Origin: Tipula vernalis
Lineage: Eukaryota; Arthropoda; Insecta; Diptera; Tipulidae
Length of the DNA: 64,000 nucleotides
Direction of reading: 5' to 3'
Assembly: GCA_958295665.1 (NCBI GenBank)
Contig: OY282560.1
Location: 263,982,641-264,046,640, forward strand
Below are positions 23,156-34,710 of the stretch, in pieces. The position numbers were made by a program, and so were the translations under genes. Each line of letters opens with the position of its first letter. Within the stretch, counting starts at the first letter, position 1. The notes beneath the pieces were generated by a model. It did not search any database. It had not been told where the DNA came from and saw only the letters and a program-made list of their open reading frames with translations.

Positions 23156-23313
23156 TCCCGTGTATACACGGGACTCGTATTATATAAAATGTGGCACGAG
23201 CACGAGGAAAAACGATGTAACCAGGTAAAGAAAAAATAGTGTGTAAAATAAATAAAGAAAATTTATTTTCACAAATATGTAAGTAGTAGGGGCTATAGCC
23301 CGTCCTAGGACGG
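23156..23313. repeat. Two short perfect palindromes downstream of the Helitron relic
   Basis: TCCCGTGTATACACGGGA (23156-23173) and CCGTCCTAGGACGG (23300-23313) are perfect palindromes. Helitron 3' ends carry a GC-rich hairpin just before CTRR. Neither palindrome is followed by an exact CTRR at the usual spacing, so assignment as a terminus is only suggestive. Confidence 0.35.
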
Positions 23314-23574
23314 ATACAATTTTGAGAATAACTATAGTTATGCAATGTTTTGATTGATATCTTATCCAATTGATATTTTTTTAATATTTTTTTATCAGTA
23401 TTTCTCAGCCGAGTAAAAGTACCTCGAGATTAAAGGCTTTTAAGGATGATTGTACCTTAATAAACCTTAAACCAAAGAGTAAGGGGTTTTAAGAATGATG
23501 TTACATGTGTTGGGGCATCACACAAAACCTTACAGACCGACAAAAAGGCAGAGCCTGGGTTTTTATTTAAAAAA

Positions 23575-23640
23575 AGAAAAGCGGATAAACAAAACTAACA
23601 TGAGTTGAGCAGAGTCGAACCTCAGACAAATGTTTTACCG
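23575..23640 (-). repeat. Possible degenerate SINE head
   Basis: The minus strand carries GGTTCGACTC (23612-23621), close to the pol III B box. It is one of four such boxes on the same strand within 900 bp. No clear A box is seen. Confidence 0.3.
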
Positions 23641-23799
23641 AAAAATGTTCATGTCTTACTACAACTGACAATATAAGAATTTTTAAATAATTTGTAATAG
23701 TAGTTGCATATATTTAGGCGCATCTTAAAAGCTTACCATCTATTTTTTTGTGTAATTACTGTAGTAACTATAAAGAGCAATATTTAATTTAAAGTAAAA

Positions 23800-23950
23800 T
23801 ATTTGGTTAGTACATAAATAATAAAACTTTAAAAAAACCAAAAAATTGGAAAGAAAAAACTTTAAGGAGAATCGAACCAAAGACTTTTGTATTCCTGGTC
23901 CAGTGCGGTACAAACCACTGAAACCCAAATCATAAAAGAAATCAAATTTA
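23800..23950 (-). repeat. tRNA-derived SINE copy
   Basis: Minus strand: an A-box-like TTTCAGTGGTTTGTACC (about 23912-23928), then a B-box GGTTCGATTCTCC (23866-23878) at tRNA-like spacing, followed by an AT-rich body. The arrangement looks like a tRNA head of a SINE rather than a functional tRNA, as I could not form a complete cloverleaf. Confidence 0.45.
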
Positions 23951-24199
23951 ATTGTCATTGTTATTTTGGTACGTTACAGCCTGAACAACAGAGTCCGGGG
24001 TTTCCTTAAGTTTATTGTTATTATTATATGTTCCAATCACTTCAGAGAAATCTTTAAGCATGTAAATAATTCAAAGAAATTATGTCTAGTTGTCAGTTTC
24101 ATTCGTGTTGGTTGCGTTGGTTTACTTTATGGTTTCGATAGAAAAAAAATGTAGAAAAACCCTAATTGTTTAATGCTGCCATCTTAAAGCTTTAGGATA

Positions 24200-24590
24200 C
24201 AAAATTTTATATTTTTCAATTCCTTATGATGCATTGAAATGCCGTTATAAAATAAAAATAAAAAATAAATAAATAATGCAAAACGTCCTTGGTGAGAATC
24301 GAACCCGAATTTTTTTTTGGAAATGATTAAAAATCGAATGAAATAATTTGCTGTATCAGCCTAAATGTTGATTACCAGTTTTACAAAATTTATTACATAG
24401 TGTTTTACAATATAAAATTTTATGTTTTTCAATTCGTTTAAAACCAATAAAATGCCGTTCTGAAACAAAAATATTATAAAAATTAATACCGGCTTTTAAT
24501 GAGCATCGAGCGCGAAACGTTTTCTATAAGAAAACATTGTCATTGTCAAATTGTCAATACCTATATCACTTAGGCTACTGAGTTACTAAA
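24200..24590 (-). repeat. Two tandem SINE-like copies
   Basis: Two related units of about 190-205 bp lie side by side. Each has, on the plus strand, AAAATTTTAT-TTTTTCAATTC followed by AATGCCGTT, then a minus-strand B box: GGGTTCGATTCTC (24294-24306) in the first and a degraded GCGCTCGATGCTC (24501-24513) in the second. The second retains an A-box-like TAACTCAGTAGCC near 24575-24590. The shared body plus pol III boxes indicate one SINE family. Confidence 0.5.
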
Positions 24591-24599
24591 TTTGAAGAT

Positions 24600-26575
24600 G
24601 TAAATTGGAAATATAAGAAAAGCGTTCCAGAGTCAGTGAATGAATTGGGTAATTATATATTAGATTGACCTTGAAGGAGGTCATAATTTCAAAATCAAAG
24701 GAGATCGGGGCCGCCTAGATTTTTTTCGTGATTTTTAGAGCTATAGCAGGAGGCTCTAGGACATTGAGAAGTAATTTTCCATAACAATTTTAGAAAATTT
24801 AGTACAACTTAAGCATCGTATTATAAGAGATAAAATTTAAGTAAGATACGTGTAACCGAAGTAAGTCGAAGTAACCTTCAACGCAGCCCCAAATAAATCC
24901 GCAACTTAGCCGCTGACTGCTACTCAACACAACCCCAACTCAAGTCCAACTCCATCCCAACTCAATCCTAGTGTAAGTTCAACTCAACCTTAACACGTCC
25001 TGCATCCCAGCTCCTAAATCAACTCTAAACTCACGCCCAACTCAATTCCCAAATAAACATTAACTTTACAATAACTACGGGGCTCGAGCCTCAGATGAAA
25101 ACTTTGCTAGTTGAAGAGTCACTTAATCTACCGTATTTTCATAAAACTAAAAAGTTCCTTTGAAGTAATAAAAAATTTTAACTAAATACAATAACGGGCG
25201 ATTAAATCTCTTACATATTATATTAAATCTTTATGGTAAATATTGTATTTACCAACAACGTTCTGAGACTAATTTTTAACTCGATGCGAAACTATTCTTA
25301 TAGCATATACCTACATATATACATACATAAGTACGAGTATTACACCACAGTATGCGATAATTTTTATATCCATTATTAGTAATTCAATTTTCACAATTAT
25401 CCCAAGAATTATTTTTTTTCCTCACATAATTATAACAACCCACATACCCCCATGTATATCACAATTTCACAACATAATACACAATACAACCGGAAACGGG
25501 AAAAATTTAATGTCTTTTTTTCATTTTTCCGCCTATTTGACATTGTTTTGCTTTTTCACAATACATTATGTACAAAGTGAAGGAATAAACGAACAGAAAA
25601 AATGTGATGCAGGGGAGGTATTTATTTCTTCTGTCTGTGTACGACAATAGAAACTAGATAATAAGTTGTTTCCTAATATTAACTTTTACTCTACTTGATT
25701 TAATTAATAAAAAACAAAAGAACAAGGATGTAGTAGAATATACATATGTAAGTATAATTATTTGGATAATTCATATTTTTAGTGTACACGATAATTGACT
25801 TAATAAATCTCAAGACAATTGTCTGTAGGAGTAGGTACGTTTCATATTATATATCGTCTCATCGATTTTTTAGTACTTATCTTTAATCTTCCGACTATCT
25901 CGCTTATGTACGCGTATATACAATCACAGTCTTTATTATACCCATTCCTTAAAACCCACATACATTTTTGGAATCGTGCAATATTTACAAAAGATTTTTT
26001 ACGACATACATTGGTACATATTTCGATATAAAAGAGAAAATTTCACTTTGTAAATTTAGGAGGGAAAAAAATGTTAAAATGTTTTAACAATCGACTTACA
26101 TACATACGTATCTATGTTTGTATTATGTACATACATTCGCACAAGGAAGGGAGGTAATTTGTAATTTTCCATTACTTTATTGCGAACATTATTTTTCATT
26201 AAAAGTTTAATTGTTTATTAAAAGGAGCACCAACCAAACATATGTTTCCATAAATGGTTTTGTTGGTCGAAAGGTTTGTTTACTAAAACCTTTATTTATG
26301 ATTATTCTTTGAACTTCTCAGAAATTTTAAAGGAACAGAGAGAAAATAATTCAAATCAACATTAAGGGAACTGTAAACCTTTTGATGCATAAAGTAATTG
26401 ATGATCTTGGGGATTAAATAAATTTAGATATTTTTTATAAAAGTAATTACATTTTAGATTTAAGAAAGATTTAGATAATTAATAGATTTCTAAGAATATT
26501 TTGAAAATTTTATCATTGCATTTTTCCCGAAGCAACAACTCATGCCCTTATTTCCAAAACGTAAAAATTTGTTAG
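24600..26575. other. Gene-free stretch with C/A-rich imperfect repeats
   Basis: No gene is supported. At 24885-25050 the plus strand is rich in imperfect repeats of CCCAACTCAA/CAACTCAACC, unlike the AT-rich surroundings. The 70-codon frame at 25819-26031 shows no conserved feature. Confidence 0.5.
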
Positions 26576-26580
26576 CTGTA

Positions 26581-27041
26581 AAGGTCGAGTTACAATGAAT
26601 CCGTCTCGTTTCGTTCCGTTGTTCTACGTCTCGTCTTCTCCGTTTGTTGGTTACATTGCAGCCATTCCGTCTGTTTAAACTGACATTTGAAAAACAAATA
26701 AAAAAAATAAAATGAAAGACTACGAGACTCTAAAATCTTTAGAAATTCTCTTTGATTTATTATACGTTTTGTATAAACAATATTATAGAATTTATAAGAA
26801 AAAAGAAGATGATGTTCATTAAATACCATAAACAAAAAATTTATTTGATTTGTTTGGTTAAGATGTTCCATCTTTCTGTAAATTCTAAGCTTTTTGAAAG
26901 AACGGATGAGCTCGTCCATCTCTTTACATTTTATTATAATTAACCATTCCGTTTCTCATACAAAATGTACAGAAAATGTCTAAAACTAATTTGGGCGGAG
27001 AAGCGGGACGGAATGGGACGGATCCATTGTAACTCGACCTT
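26581..27041. mobile_element. MITE B, copy 1
   Basis: The ends are AAGGTCGAGTTACAATG and its reverse complement (…CATTGTAACTCGACCTT), flanked by TA on both sides (26579-26580 and 27042-27043). Subterminal inverted CCGTCTCG/GGGACGG motifs are present. It is 461 bp and non-coding. A second copy is at 30797-31410. A TA duplication with long TIRs suggests a Tc1/mariner-type or similar non-autonomous element. Confidence 0.8.
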
Positions 27042-27452
27042 TACTTTGCAGAAATTATGTGTAGTGAACAAAATACAGAGTGTTACAAATTGGTATTCCC
27101 AAACAGTAAGAAATTCGCCACTGTAAGAAAAGTAGTAGTCTTTGACAAAAGGAAACATCAAAAATTAAATCATAACAAATCATGCTGGAAAATTGAGTGA
27201 TGAAGCATATATAGTATGAGGTTATTTACAATCGTTTACCTGATAGAAAAAGGTAACTAAATTATTTTTCAATAAATGGGATTCGATGAGGTCATTTGAA
27301 GAGGTCAATGAATCCAAAATTCTAAAGAAAAAAAAAATCAAAAAATTCCAGACGCAATGGAAATCCTAGTAAAAAAAGTTTATTGCGATAATCTCGAAAA
27401 CTACAGATGATGATTGATTCTTGCAGTTAAATAGTTGCTATCGAGAGTAGTA

Positions 27453-27884
27453 TGTGGCTACCACCACCATTCATAATTCCGTTTGCTGGGTTTCTTGGGT
27501 GCTTATGTTGGCTGATTAAACGACTCACTTCACGGCGTTAATCGGGCAACATATGATCGGAAATTTTCTCGAGTGAGTGTGCGGTGAAGAAAAAGAAACA
27601 AAAAAAAACAATTCAACCTAAAATTAGGCAACGAAAAAGACATATATTTTTCTTTGTTAAAGTATAAATGTTGTCAGCCATTATTTTATATAATTTGAAA
27701 TAAACTTAAAAAATAATAATTTCTATTAAATATAATATTGACTAAATAAATTAATGCATAAATATAAATAATATTAAATATAAATAAAAATAAATTTACA
27801 ACGAAAATAATTGGTGTCATAAATGTATTTTATTTTTGTAATGTGGTGCTCAACATAAGTACAAATACGCACCAGACCACCACA
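27453..27884 (+). repeat. Candidate 5' LTR of a Gypsy relic
   Basis: It begins TGTGGCTACCACC, ends ACCACCACA (TGTGG/CCACA inverted ends) and is followed two bases later by a typical primer-binding site. It is about 432 bp. No second LTR copy is present in the window to confirm the ends. Confidence 0.55.
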
Positions 27885-27886
27885 AA

Positions 27887-27902
27887 TGGTGACCCCACCC
27901 CG
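27887..27902 (+). promoter_or_regulatory. Primer-binding site, Ty3/Gypsy
   Basis: TGGTGACCCCACCCCGAC lies just after the LTR end. TGGTGACCCC is the usual PBS start in one large arthropod Gypsy clade, the same clade indicated by the Gag and protease sequence downstream. Confidence 0.65.
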
Positions 27903-28490
27903 ACAACAAAATAACATTAAATTCAAATTTCAAAAAAAAAAAACGTGCTGCAAATAATCAAAAAAAAAAAAAAAAATTGGCAATTCCAAATATTGTATGC
28001 GGACATCATATGCCATGATGCAAATGGTCATGCCGCGGGTAAACTAAATCCAAATTTATTGGAAGCATCAACCAGTAAATCGAAAGTTTAACTACAATAA
28101 AACATATATATCCAGATCATCTTTAATAGACAATAAATAAAAACGAATTATCTTCAAAAAAATCCGGAAAGCGCAAATATCATCACGAGGTTATGTTTCT
28201 TCATATACGAGAAAATACATACACATTGTCATCGCCACCATCATCAAGAAAATAATAAACCAAATTCATCGGCACATCATAGAAGGAAGAAAAGCCGTCA
28301 ATAAACTCAATTCATCAGTAAACAAGGTGAGTGCGTTTTTGTTTTTCTTTGTCTTCAGTAGTGCGGTTATTCGCTCGCGGATTTCGTCTGATATCATATT
28401 CGACATTAGTTCACAAGATTTAGTTTCATATTGTGAATATCGTACATATTTATATAAGATTTCGGGACATAAATCGTAAGTCGTTTAGTC

Positions 28491-28942
28491 ATGTCTTCAG
28501 ACAACGAAAATAGTGATAAAGGGGCGAGCACAAGTAAAAGTGATGGCGAAGCACCTCCTGTCGAAGTTAAGTCACGTGGTAGTTTCGTTGAACGTGTTAC
28601 GATTAAAACACCTCCATTTTGGCGCGAGATGCCAGAACTTTGGTTTGCCCAAATGGAGGCACAATTCATGAACGCTAGCATTACGCAACAACAAACAAAA
28701 TTTAATATCGTCATAGCGGGTTTCGATCAAAGAACGTTAAATACCGTTAGCGATATTGTTTTACAGACTGCTACTCACACGCAATATGACGATTTGAAGC
28801 AAGCATTAATTTCCCGATTAGCAGAGTCAGCGGATACTAAGTTACAAAAGCTTTTAAAGGATTTGGACTTGGGAGATAAAAAACCAACCCAATTGTTGCG
28901 AGAAATGAGAAACTTGGCGGATAAACAAATAACGTATGAATT
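28491..28942 (+). pseudogene. gag: Gag N-terminal part, Ty3/Gypsy
   Basis: An ATG-started frame of 151 codons before interruption. After an acidic Ser-rich leader (1-35), the segment PPFWREMPELWFAQMEAQF, TQQQTKFNIVIAGFD and LISRLAESADTKLQKLL matches the capsid of the TGGTGACCC-primed Gypsy clade. The frame reads into an inserted block at 28943; the codons continue at about 29461 (LLKKLWV). The gene itself had few lesions before that insertion. Confidence 0.85.
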
Positions 28943-29459
28943 TGTAGCGACTCACAATATATTGGTCTCTACAATATATTGTCCAATCAACGCACCAAAA
29001 ATTAAAATTAAAATTCATGGTCAACTAAATTCAACTCATTCAGCGCCAACACAACTGCGCGCACAACCACAGCAAATTGTATCACTATTACCACCACCAG
29101 CGCCGCATGCGCCTAAAGAGAAAAATAAAAAAAAAATGAAAATTGTTGCGCCCATCTTTTATTTTTTACATTACGAGTCAAATTTTTGTCTAAAAATAAA
29201 AACGCGGTCGCAACCTAAAAATAAAAATAAATAAAAAAGATTTGTGAGATTAATTCAGTATTCGCGGTGTCAATTTGGCCGTCACTAAATTAAAAGAAAA
29301 TAAACCAATTTATTTTGCGACGGAAATTATCCGAAGAAAATTACTGTAGTAGTGATTAGTGAACTAAATTATGTACCATTTTTCTGTACATCAATAAATG
29401 ATGACAAGTGAACAAAAGTAAAGAAAAGTGACGTGTATTATTTATATAAATTTCCTACA
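28943..29459 (+). mobile_element. LTR-like insertion within gag
   Basis: This 517-bp block interrupts Gag between residues YEF and KLLKKLWV. It starts TGTAG and ends CTACA, matching LTR-type ends, and has a promoter-like, AATAAA-bearing interior. The target duplication is unclear: AGCGACT (28946-28952) and AGCAACT (29459-29465) could instead mark a 7-bp imperfect repeat with slightly different ends. It is best read as a solo LTR of unknown family. Confidence 0.5.
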
Positions 29460-29460
29460 G

Positions 29461-29800
29461 CAACTCGCGATAAATTATTAAAAAAACTGTGGGTTTAACG
29501 TTTACCACAACAAATACAAATTATTTTGGCATCCATTAAGGAAAATCTAACGAATTTGGCAGTTATGGCCGACAAAATTTTAGAAGCATATTCAAACGCA
29601 AATGTGATGTCAGTATCAAGTGAAAGGGAAAGTAGACCCGTAGTGTCGGTCACAAATAATTCAAGAGCTTCTCGGTCTGATCTTGAGATTAAAATTCAGG
29701 AACTTATACTGGAAATTAAAGGTTTGAAGACACAATATAGAAATAACAGGGCAAATGGTTCACAACGACGCTCTAGATCTCGATCAGCGGTAACGAAAGG
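29461..29800 (+). pseudogene. gag: Gag C-terminal part, Ty3/Gypsy
   Basis: It resumes with LLKKLWV, one stop codon, then RLPQQIQIILASIKENLTN (29475-29540), a Ser-rich linker, a short charged helix (SDLEIKIQELILEIKGLKTQ) and a basic RRSRSRSA tail. This is the expected C-terminal order of this Gag. The Cys/His knuckle is missing. Confidence 0.8.
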
Positions 29801-29830
29801 ACACACTATGCTGGTATCATTTCAAATTCA

Positions 29831-30421
29831 ATGATAAAGCAGCCAAATGCGTTAAGCCTTGTGCTTATGTACAAACGTCGGAAAACTAACTTCATCACTG
29901 TATCTGTAATTCCACCATCGTTCGATGAAAAACAAAAGGGTAAAAATGATTTCACTCTTTTCGCTGCAAATTCATCGCAAGTTAATACATATGGTACTCG
30001 GATTTTAAAACTTGATTTAGGCGTTAGAAGGGATTTTAGCTGGACGTTCATAATAGCAGATGTTTCCAAGCCAATAATCGGAGCCGACTTTTTGAAGCAA
30101 TTTGGTTTAATAGTTGATATCAAACGGAATCGCATAATTGATCCATTTACGACTCTTCATTCGACTGGAAGGACAATTAATATAGTGTCTTCATCATTGA
30201 CTACCATTAATGCCATGGCTGTCGATACAGGAATCAAACTTCTGTTAAACAAATTTAGTGAAATTACAATTGATAGCGCAGTTATTAGACCAATAAAACC
30301 TGAAGTTACTCATTTTATCCAAACCAAAGGTCCACCAGTGGCAGCAAAAGTTCGTAGACTCGCTCCGGATAAATTAGCTACAGCAAAGATTCAACTACAT
30401 GCTTCAGGCAGGAATCTGTAG
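29831..30421 (+). pseudogene. pol: Protease and RT start, Ty3/Gypsy
   Basis: A 196-codon open frame. Residues about 50-105 contain the C-terminal half of the protease (ANSSQVNTYGTRILKLDLG, IIADVSKPIIGADFLKQFG, the GADFL hallmark). The linker to RT follows, with VTHFIQTKGPPVAAKVRRL and LAPDKLATAKIQ (about 155-190). The catalytic DTGA of the protease is missing, since the N-terminal part is replaced by unrelated codons. RT homology ends at 30421, with faint continuation to about 30540. Confidence 0.8.
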
Positions 30422-30796
30422 ACCATCGGATAGCCCTTACCATAATACCGTTATCCTATCGAAAATTCAACGAAATGGAAGAAATAGTGATGGCTACCAA
30501 TAAGCCAGCACTTATATTTATAAACGGAACAACTGATCAACCTTGCTGTGGTTCTAACCTAAAATTCAACTTTATCTATTTTTACGTGCATATTATACAG
30601 TAAGCAAAGACTCCAATATATCTTACAGACCCGAAGCAAATTTTTCCTTATAAAATATTCTATTTCACGCGTTATTTATTGAAGTTACATGTCAAACCAA
30701 AACGTCGATCGACTCTCAACTTATCGAAAAATTTATCTTGTAACCCACCGACTGACCGACCGGAATGACAGACATATATTGTATTTTGTTTAACTA

Positions 30797-31410
30797 AAGG
30801 TCAAGTTACAATGAATCCGTCTCGTTTCCTTCCGTAGTTCTCCGTCTCGTCTTTTCCGTTTGTTGGTTACAATGCATCCATTCCGTCTGTTTAAACTGAC
30901 ATTTGAAAAACAAATAAGAAAATAAAATGAACGACTAGGAGACTCTAAAATCTTTAGAAATTCTCTGTGATTTATACGTTTTGTATAAACAATATTATAG
31001 AATTTGTAAGAAAAAAAGGAGATGGTGAGTGCGTCCTTTAAATCTGGATAGGCACGAATCCGGGTATTTTAAGACTAGCTTTCTCCAAATGAATAGTTAG
31101 ATAGTGATCCATTTTAATTTTTAACAATTTAATTTTTTTTTAATGTTTTCAAAAATAATCAAAAATCCCTTTGTAGTTCAGCCTACTTCTCACGTTATGT
31201 CAAAAAAAAAAAAATTAATTTGATTTGTTTGGTTAAGATGTTCCATCTTTCCATAAATTCTGAACTTTTTGAAAAAACGGATGAGCTCGTCCGTCTCTTT
31301 CCATTTTATTATTATAACTAGCCATTCCGTTTCTTCATACAAAATGTACAGAAAATGTCTAAAACTAATTTGGACCGAGAAGCGGAACGGATCCATTGAA
31401 ACTCGACCTT
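30797..31410. mobile_element. MITE B, copy 2, with an internal replacement
   Basis: It has the same ends and most of the same interior as 26581-27041 (for example GTTTAAACTGACATTTGAAA and ATGTACAGAAAATGTCTAAA). Bases about 31022-31198 are unrelated to copy 1 and look like an insertion or gene-conversion tract. The left flank is TA, the right flank AA, so the duplication is decayed. Together the two copies bracket the Gypsy relic 27.5-30.5 kb. Confidence 0.75.
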
Positions 31411-31419
31411 AACCATACA

Positions 31420-32155
31420 ATTTAAAAGTGAAATTAAATATTTCATAGGCAACTAATTTAAATAAATTTTAAAATTAATCATGGGTTAAATAATTGTAGA
31501 TTGAATGTAGGAATTGAAGTGATGTTGGATAATTTATTTGTTTATTTAATTTGACGTAGATAACACATGTAACGTGACTGAAAATTTCGTTCAATATCAA
31601 TTTCAGTTCACACTCAGTCGGTTAGATTAAGGTCCAACACGCATCCTCACTATTAGATTGGAGATTGATGGACGTATAAGTATGTAAATATATTTGGTCT
31701 TTCTTTCAATCTTAAGAACGTACCAAACACGGCTGTTTCCATTTCTGAAATTAATAAAAAATCGATTTTCACAACAAAAAAGACAAATTATTTTGTTGTT
31801 GCAGTTCTCAGCAAAAGAACCCAAAGTGTAAAGTATAATGAACTATATTAACAAAATTATTATAAAAAATTAATTAATTTTGTTAATTATTTGATAAAAA
31901 TAATTATCAAAATTATTATAAAAAATTGTGGTTGTGGAAATTGTTGTGGTGTAGTGTTTAACCAACAATTTTTTTTCTGGTGTTGCTTGAAAGTTAGTGT
32001 TTTGGAACATTTATTGGTATGTACAGTTTAGTTTAACCCAAATTAGTGATAACCCAGTACCCGGGGTATAACCGGGCCCCTTGCCTAACTAACCGGAGTA
32101 AATAGTTAGTAGTCTTTGATAGAGAGACAATAAACAATACCAAACCCAAGAATGG
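31420..32155. other. Gene-free stretch
   Basis: AT-rich, with a locally repeated AACAAAATTATTATAAAAAA at 31850-31925. At 32040-32090 GC-richer sequence begins, perhaps the leader of the LINE that follows. Confidence 0.4.
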
Positions 32156-32159
32156 AGAA

Positions 32160-33724
32160 AAATCTATGTAACCGTATTATAAGGACGCTACCTGAGGAAC
32201 GTCGGGGCATTTCTGGAGCCGTCGCTGGAAGTGACAGCATACGAGCCGATGGTGATCGACGGCTGAATAGGCGGGCCGCGATCGGGAGCGACGGCTGAAT
32301 AGGCCCGCGATCGCAGATTAAGGATGAGGTTGCCGAAGAAATAAATATTGGTCAAAGTGATATTGCTTCTGAGGTGTCAGTACAACATGCACCAAATACA
32401 AATTTACACAATCAGATACATTAACACAACAGCTTACACATATTTTTAAAAACACACTTACACAATACGCTGGATTAAATACAACATTAAAACCACAAAT
32501 ACCAAAATTACATACATCAAAGAAACTTGCACAAACAGTTCACATAATTAACACTACTATCTTACTTGCTTGTGTTGGTGCTAATGCAACATTGGTTGAG
32601 AATCACAATTATGTATACTGTGCCGCTGTGACTGCGGTTAAATTTATGGGTGGTACAGTTATCAATTATCCTAACGTGTCACCATTGATGCTAGGTTTGG
32701 AGCGCAGATTGCAGGATAAGATTGAGAGAATTCGTCAGGATCTGGGTCGCCCCCAACAATATAAGTTAGGAAATCGATCGAAGAGACTGGTAAGGCTCGT
32801 CACAAATATTACACAAAAAACACAAATACACTCAACAGACGAACTTTCAGACAACACAATCATTCAGTACATAGATGCACGTACACAAAAACTCTCGGCT
32901 TTATCCAGTCGAATTGCACGAGGAATGAGGAAACGTTCTATAGAAAACTTGCAAAACACGATACAGAGAACACTGATACACAGCCACCTTCATCTGCAGA
33001 TTTACACAGGTTTTGATCTGGAGTCTGGGAAACAGGATCGCAGATGAGGCGACCAGAACACACAATATACCACAGATGATTCTCAGAGATGCCCAATTTT
33101 TTAACATACGGCATTAAGTTTATGTTACCGAACCAAATAGGCCGATCACATGTTTACAGACAATATACAAGATAATTACAACATGCATTTCGCACCGCTT
33201 ACAAATACACATAACAGATCATAATATATTAGCGGAGGAACAAAAATGATGTTGGCCAGAGTCACAAGGGTATAAAGAGCAATTAATCATTGACTCAGTG
33301 GTACTTAAACAAGCGCATACTAAGAGAACGACCCTACAACTGTCTTTCAATAATGGCAAAATTACAACAAAACAAATACACGTTAGAAGAGGTATATTTC
33401 AGGGATACTCTTTGAGCCCTCTCTGGTTTTACCTCTCTCTAAATCCACTATCAAACATTCTAAGCAATGGCAATTACGGATACAAAATTAAACACAACAC
33501 ACAAGTTTTACATACAATATAACACTTGATATGTATACGAATGATATTAAACTGTTCGCATCAACAAAAACACACATTCAGTCACTAGCACAAATAGCGC
33601 ATACATTTTCTAATGACATCAAAATGCAGTTTGGTTTGGACAAGCGCAGGACACAGCTAATCAACGGAGGGCGACAGGAGCTTGGGCGTATCGAACTTGA
33701 GGATGGTTCGATATACAAATATCT
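32160..33724 (+). pseudogene. R4/Dong-type LINE relic, 5' and RT part
   Basis: A frame begins near 32162 (MEKNLCNRIIRTLPEERRG). The longest open piece, 32592-33047, contains the pre-RT region LERRLQDKIERIRQDLGR and GNRSKRLVRLV, seen in R4/Dong-like elements. RT pieces follow: DHNILAEEQ near 33225, EQLIIDSVVLKQAH (33280), TTLQLSFNNGKITT, RRGIFQGYSLSPLWFYLSLN (33390-33450) and then the catalytic loop read as MYTNDIKLFAS (33531-33565), where YMDD has become YTND. About 100 RT residues between EQLIIDSVV and the FNNG block are deleted. It is interrupted at 33725 by a Foldback element and continues at 36283. Confidence 0.8.
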
Positions 33725-33736
33725 GGAATGATATCA

Positions 33737-33992
33737 AAGGGCCGAATGTCGAAGGGCCGAATGTCGAAGGGCCGAATTTCAAAGGGCCGAATGTGTCGAA
33801 GGGCCGAATGTCGAAGGGCCGAATTTGTCGAAGGGCCGAATTTGTCGAAGGGCCGAATGTGTCGAAGGGCCGAATGTGTCGAAGGGCCGAATGTCGAAGG
33901 GCCGAATGGGTCGAAGGGCCGAATGGGTCGAAGGGCCGAATGGGTCGAAGGGCCGAATGGGTCGAAGGGCCGAATGGGTCGAAGGGCCGAAT
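33737..33992 (+). repeat. Minisatellite, 16 units of GGGCCGAATG(TG/GG)TCGAA
   Basis: Units are 15 or 17 nt, differing by an extra GT, TT or GG before TCGAA. The 17-nt GG-type units are grouped at the inner end and 15-nt units at the outer end. The mirrored right array shows the same polarity. Confidence 0.95.
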
Positions 33993-34710
33993 TTTTTTTT
34001 TTTTTTGTTTTGTTTTTAGAAATATAATTTTTAAAATTTGTTGTTTTAAGAAATATTTGGTAATTTTTTTTTTGTCAAATATAAATTAATTTTTTATGAG
34101 TTTATGTATTTTATTATATTTAATCTTTGGATATTCTATCGACAAAAATATTGCATTAATTGAGGTTGTTTATATTTTGCGTTCCTTTTGGTATTATCAA
34201 GTGAAAAAATATTTGTACATAATAGGTATTTTACCAAAACCAAGTCTTATTATATCAATATAAATGGAATATATATGTAGGTATACACATATGTATTACT
34301 TTTGTAGTATAACCCGCTCGTATATAACAACAAAAGGCGAAGGTTATTTTTTTCTAATATGCGTACCAAATGTAAATAGATTTTAAATAAGAAAAAGGAA
34401 TTTTGTCATAAAATGTCCTAAAAATTCTTTCATTTACCAACGATGTTATTTTCGAGAACATTATATAGTTTATTACTATTGTTTTAGAAAAAAAAAAGTA
34501 AATAATGAATCCTAATTATCGGTCGGCTTTCTTTCAATCTCACTATACGATGTATTTTTTTTTCTCTGCACGACGAACACATAACAAACAAAGGGATGGA
34601 AAGATTTTAAGGGGTGGATCTACAAAAAAGAGTTTTATTGATGTTTTCCATTCATCCAATCATAAATTACAACATTATGTATTTTGGGTAATCCTTTTAT
34701 TTTATATAAT

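Noticed and set aside
23868..23928. Functional tRNA gene on the minus strand
   Set aside because: The B box is good but I could not form acceptor and anticodon stems; the neighbourhood holds related SINE-like copies instead.
26590..26943. Frames of 109 and 63 codons on opposite strands
   Set aside because: They lie inside MITE B, are not preserved in the second copy, and show no domain.
33682..34089. Open frames of repeated S-K-G-R-M or R-R-A-E-C units on both arms of the Foldback (also 35911-36316)
   Set aside because: They are artefacts of the 15/17-nt minisatellite, which lacks stops in several frames; there is no conserved start, and the same frames occur in both orientations.
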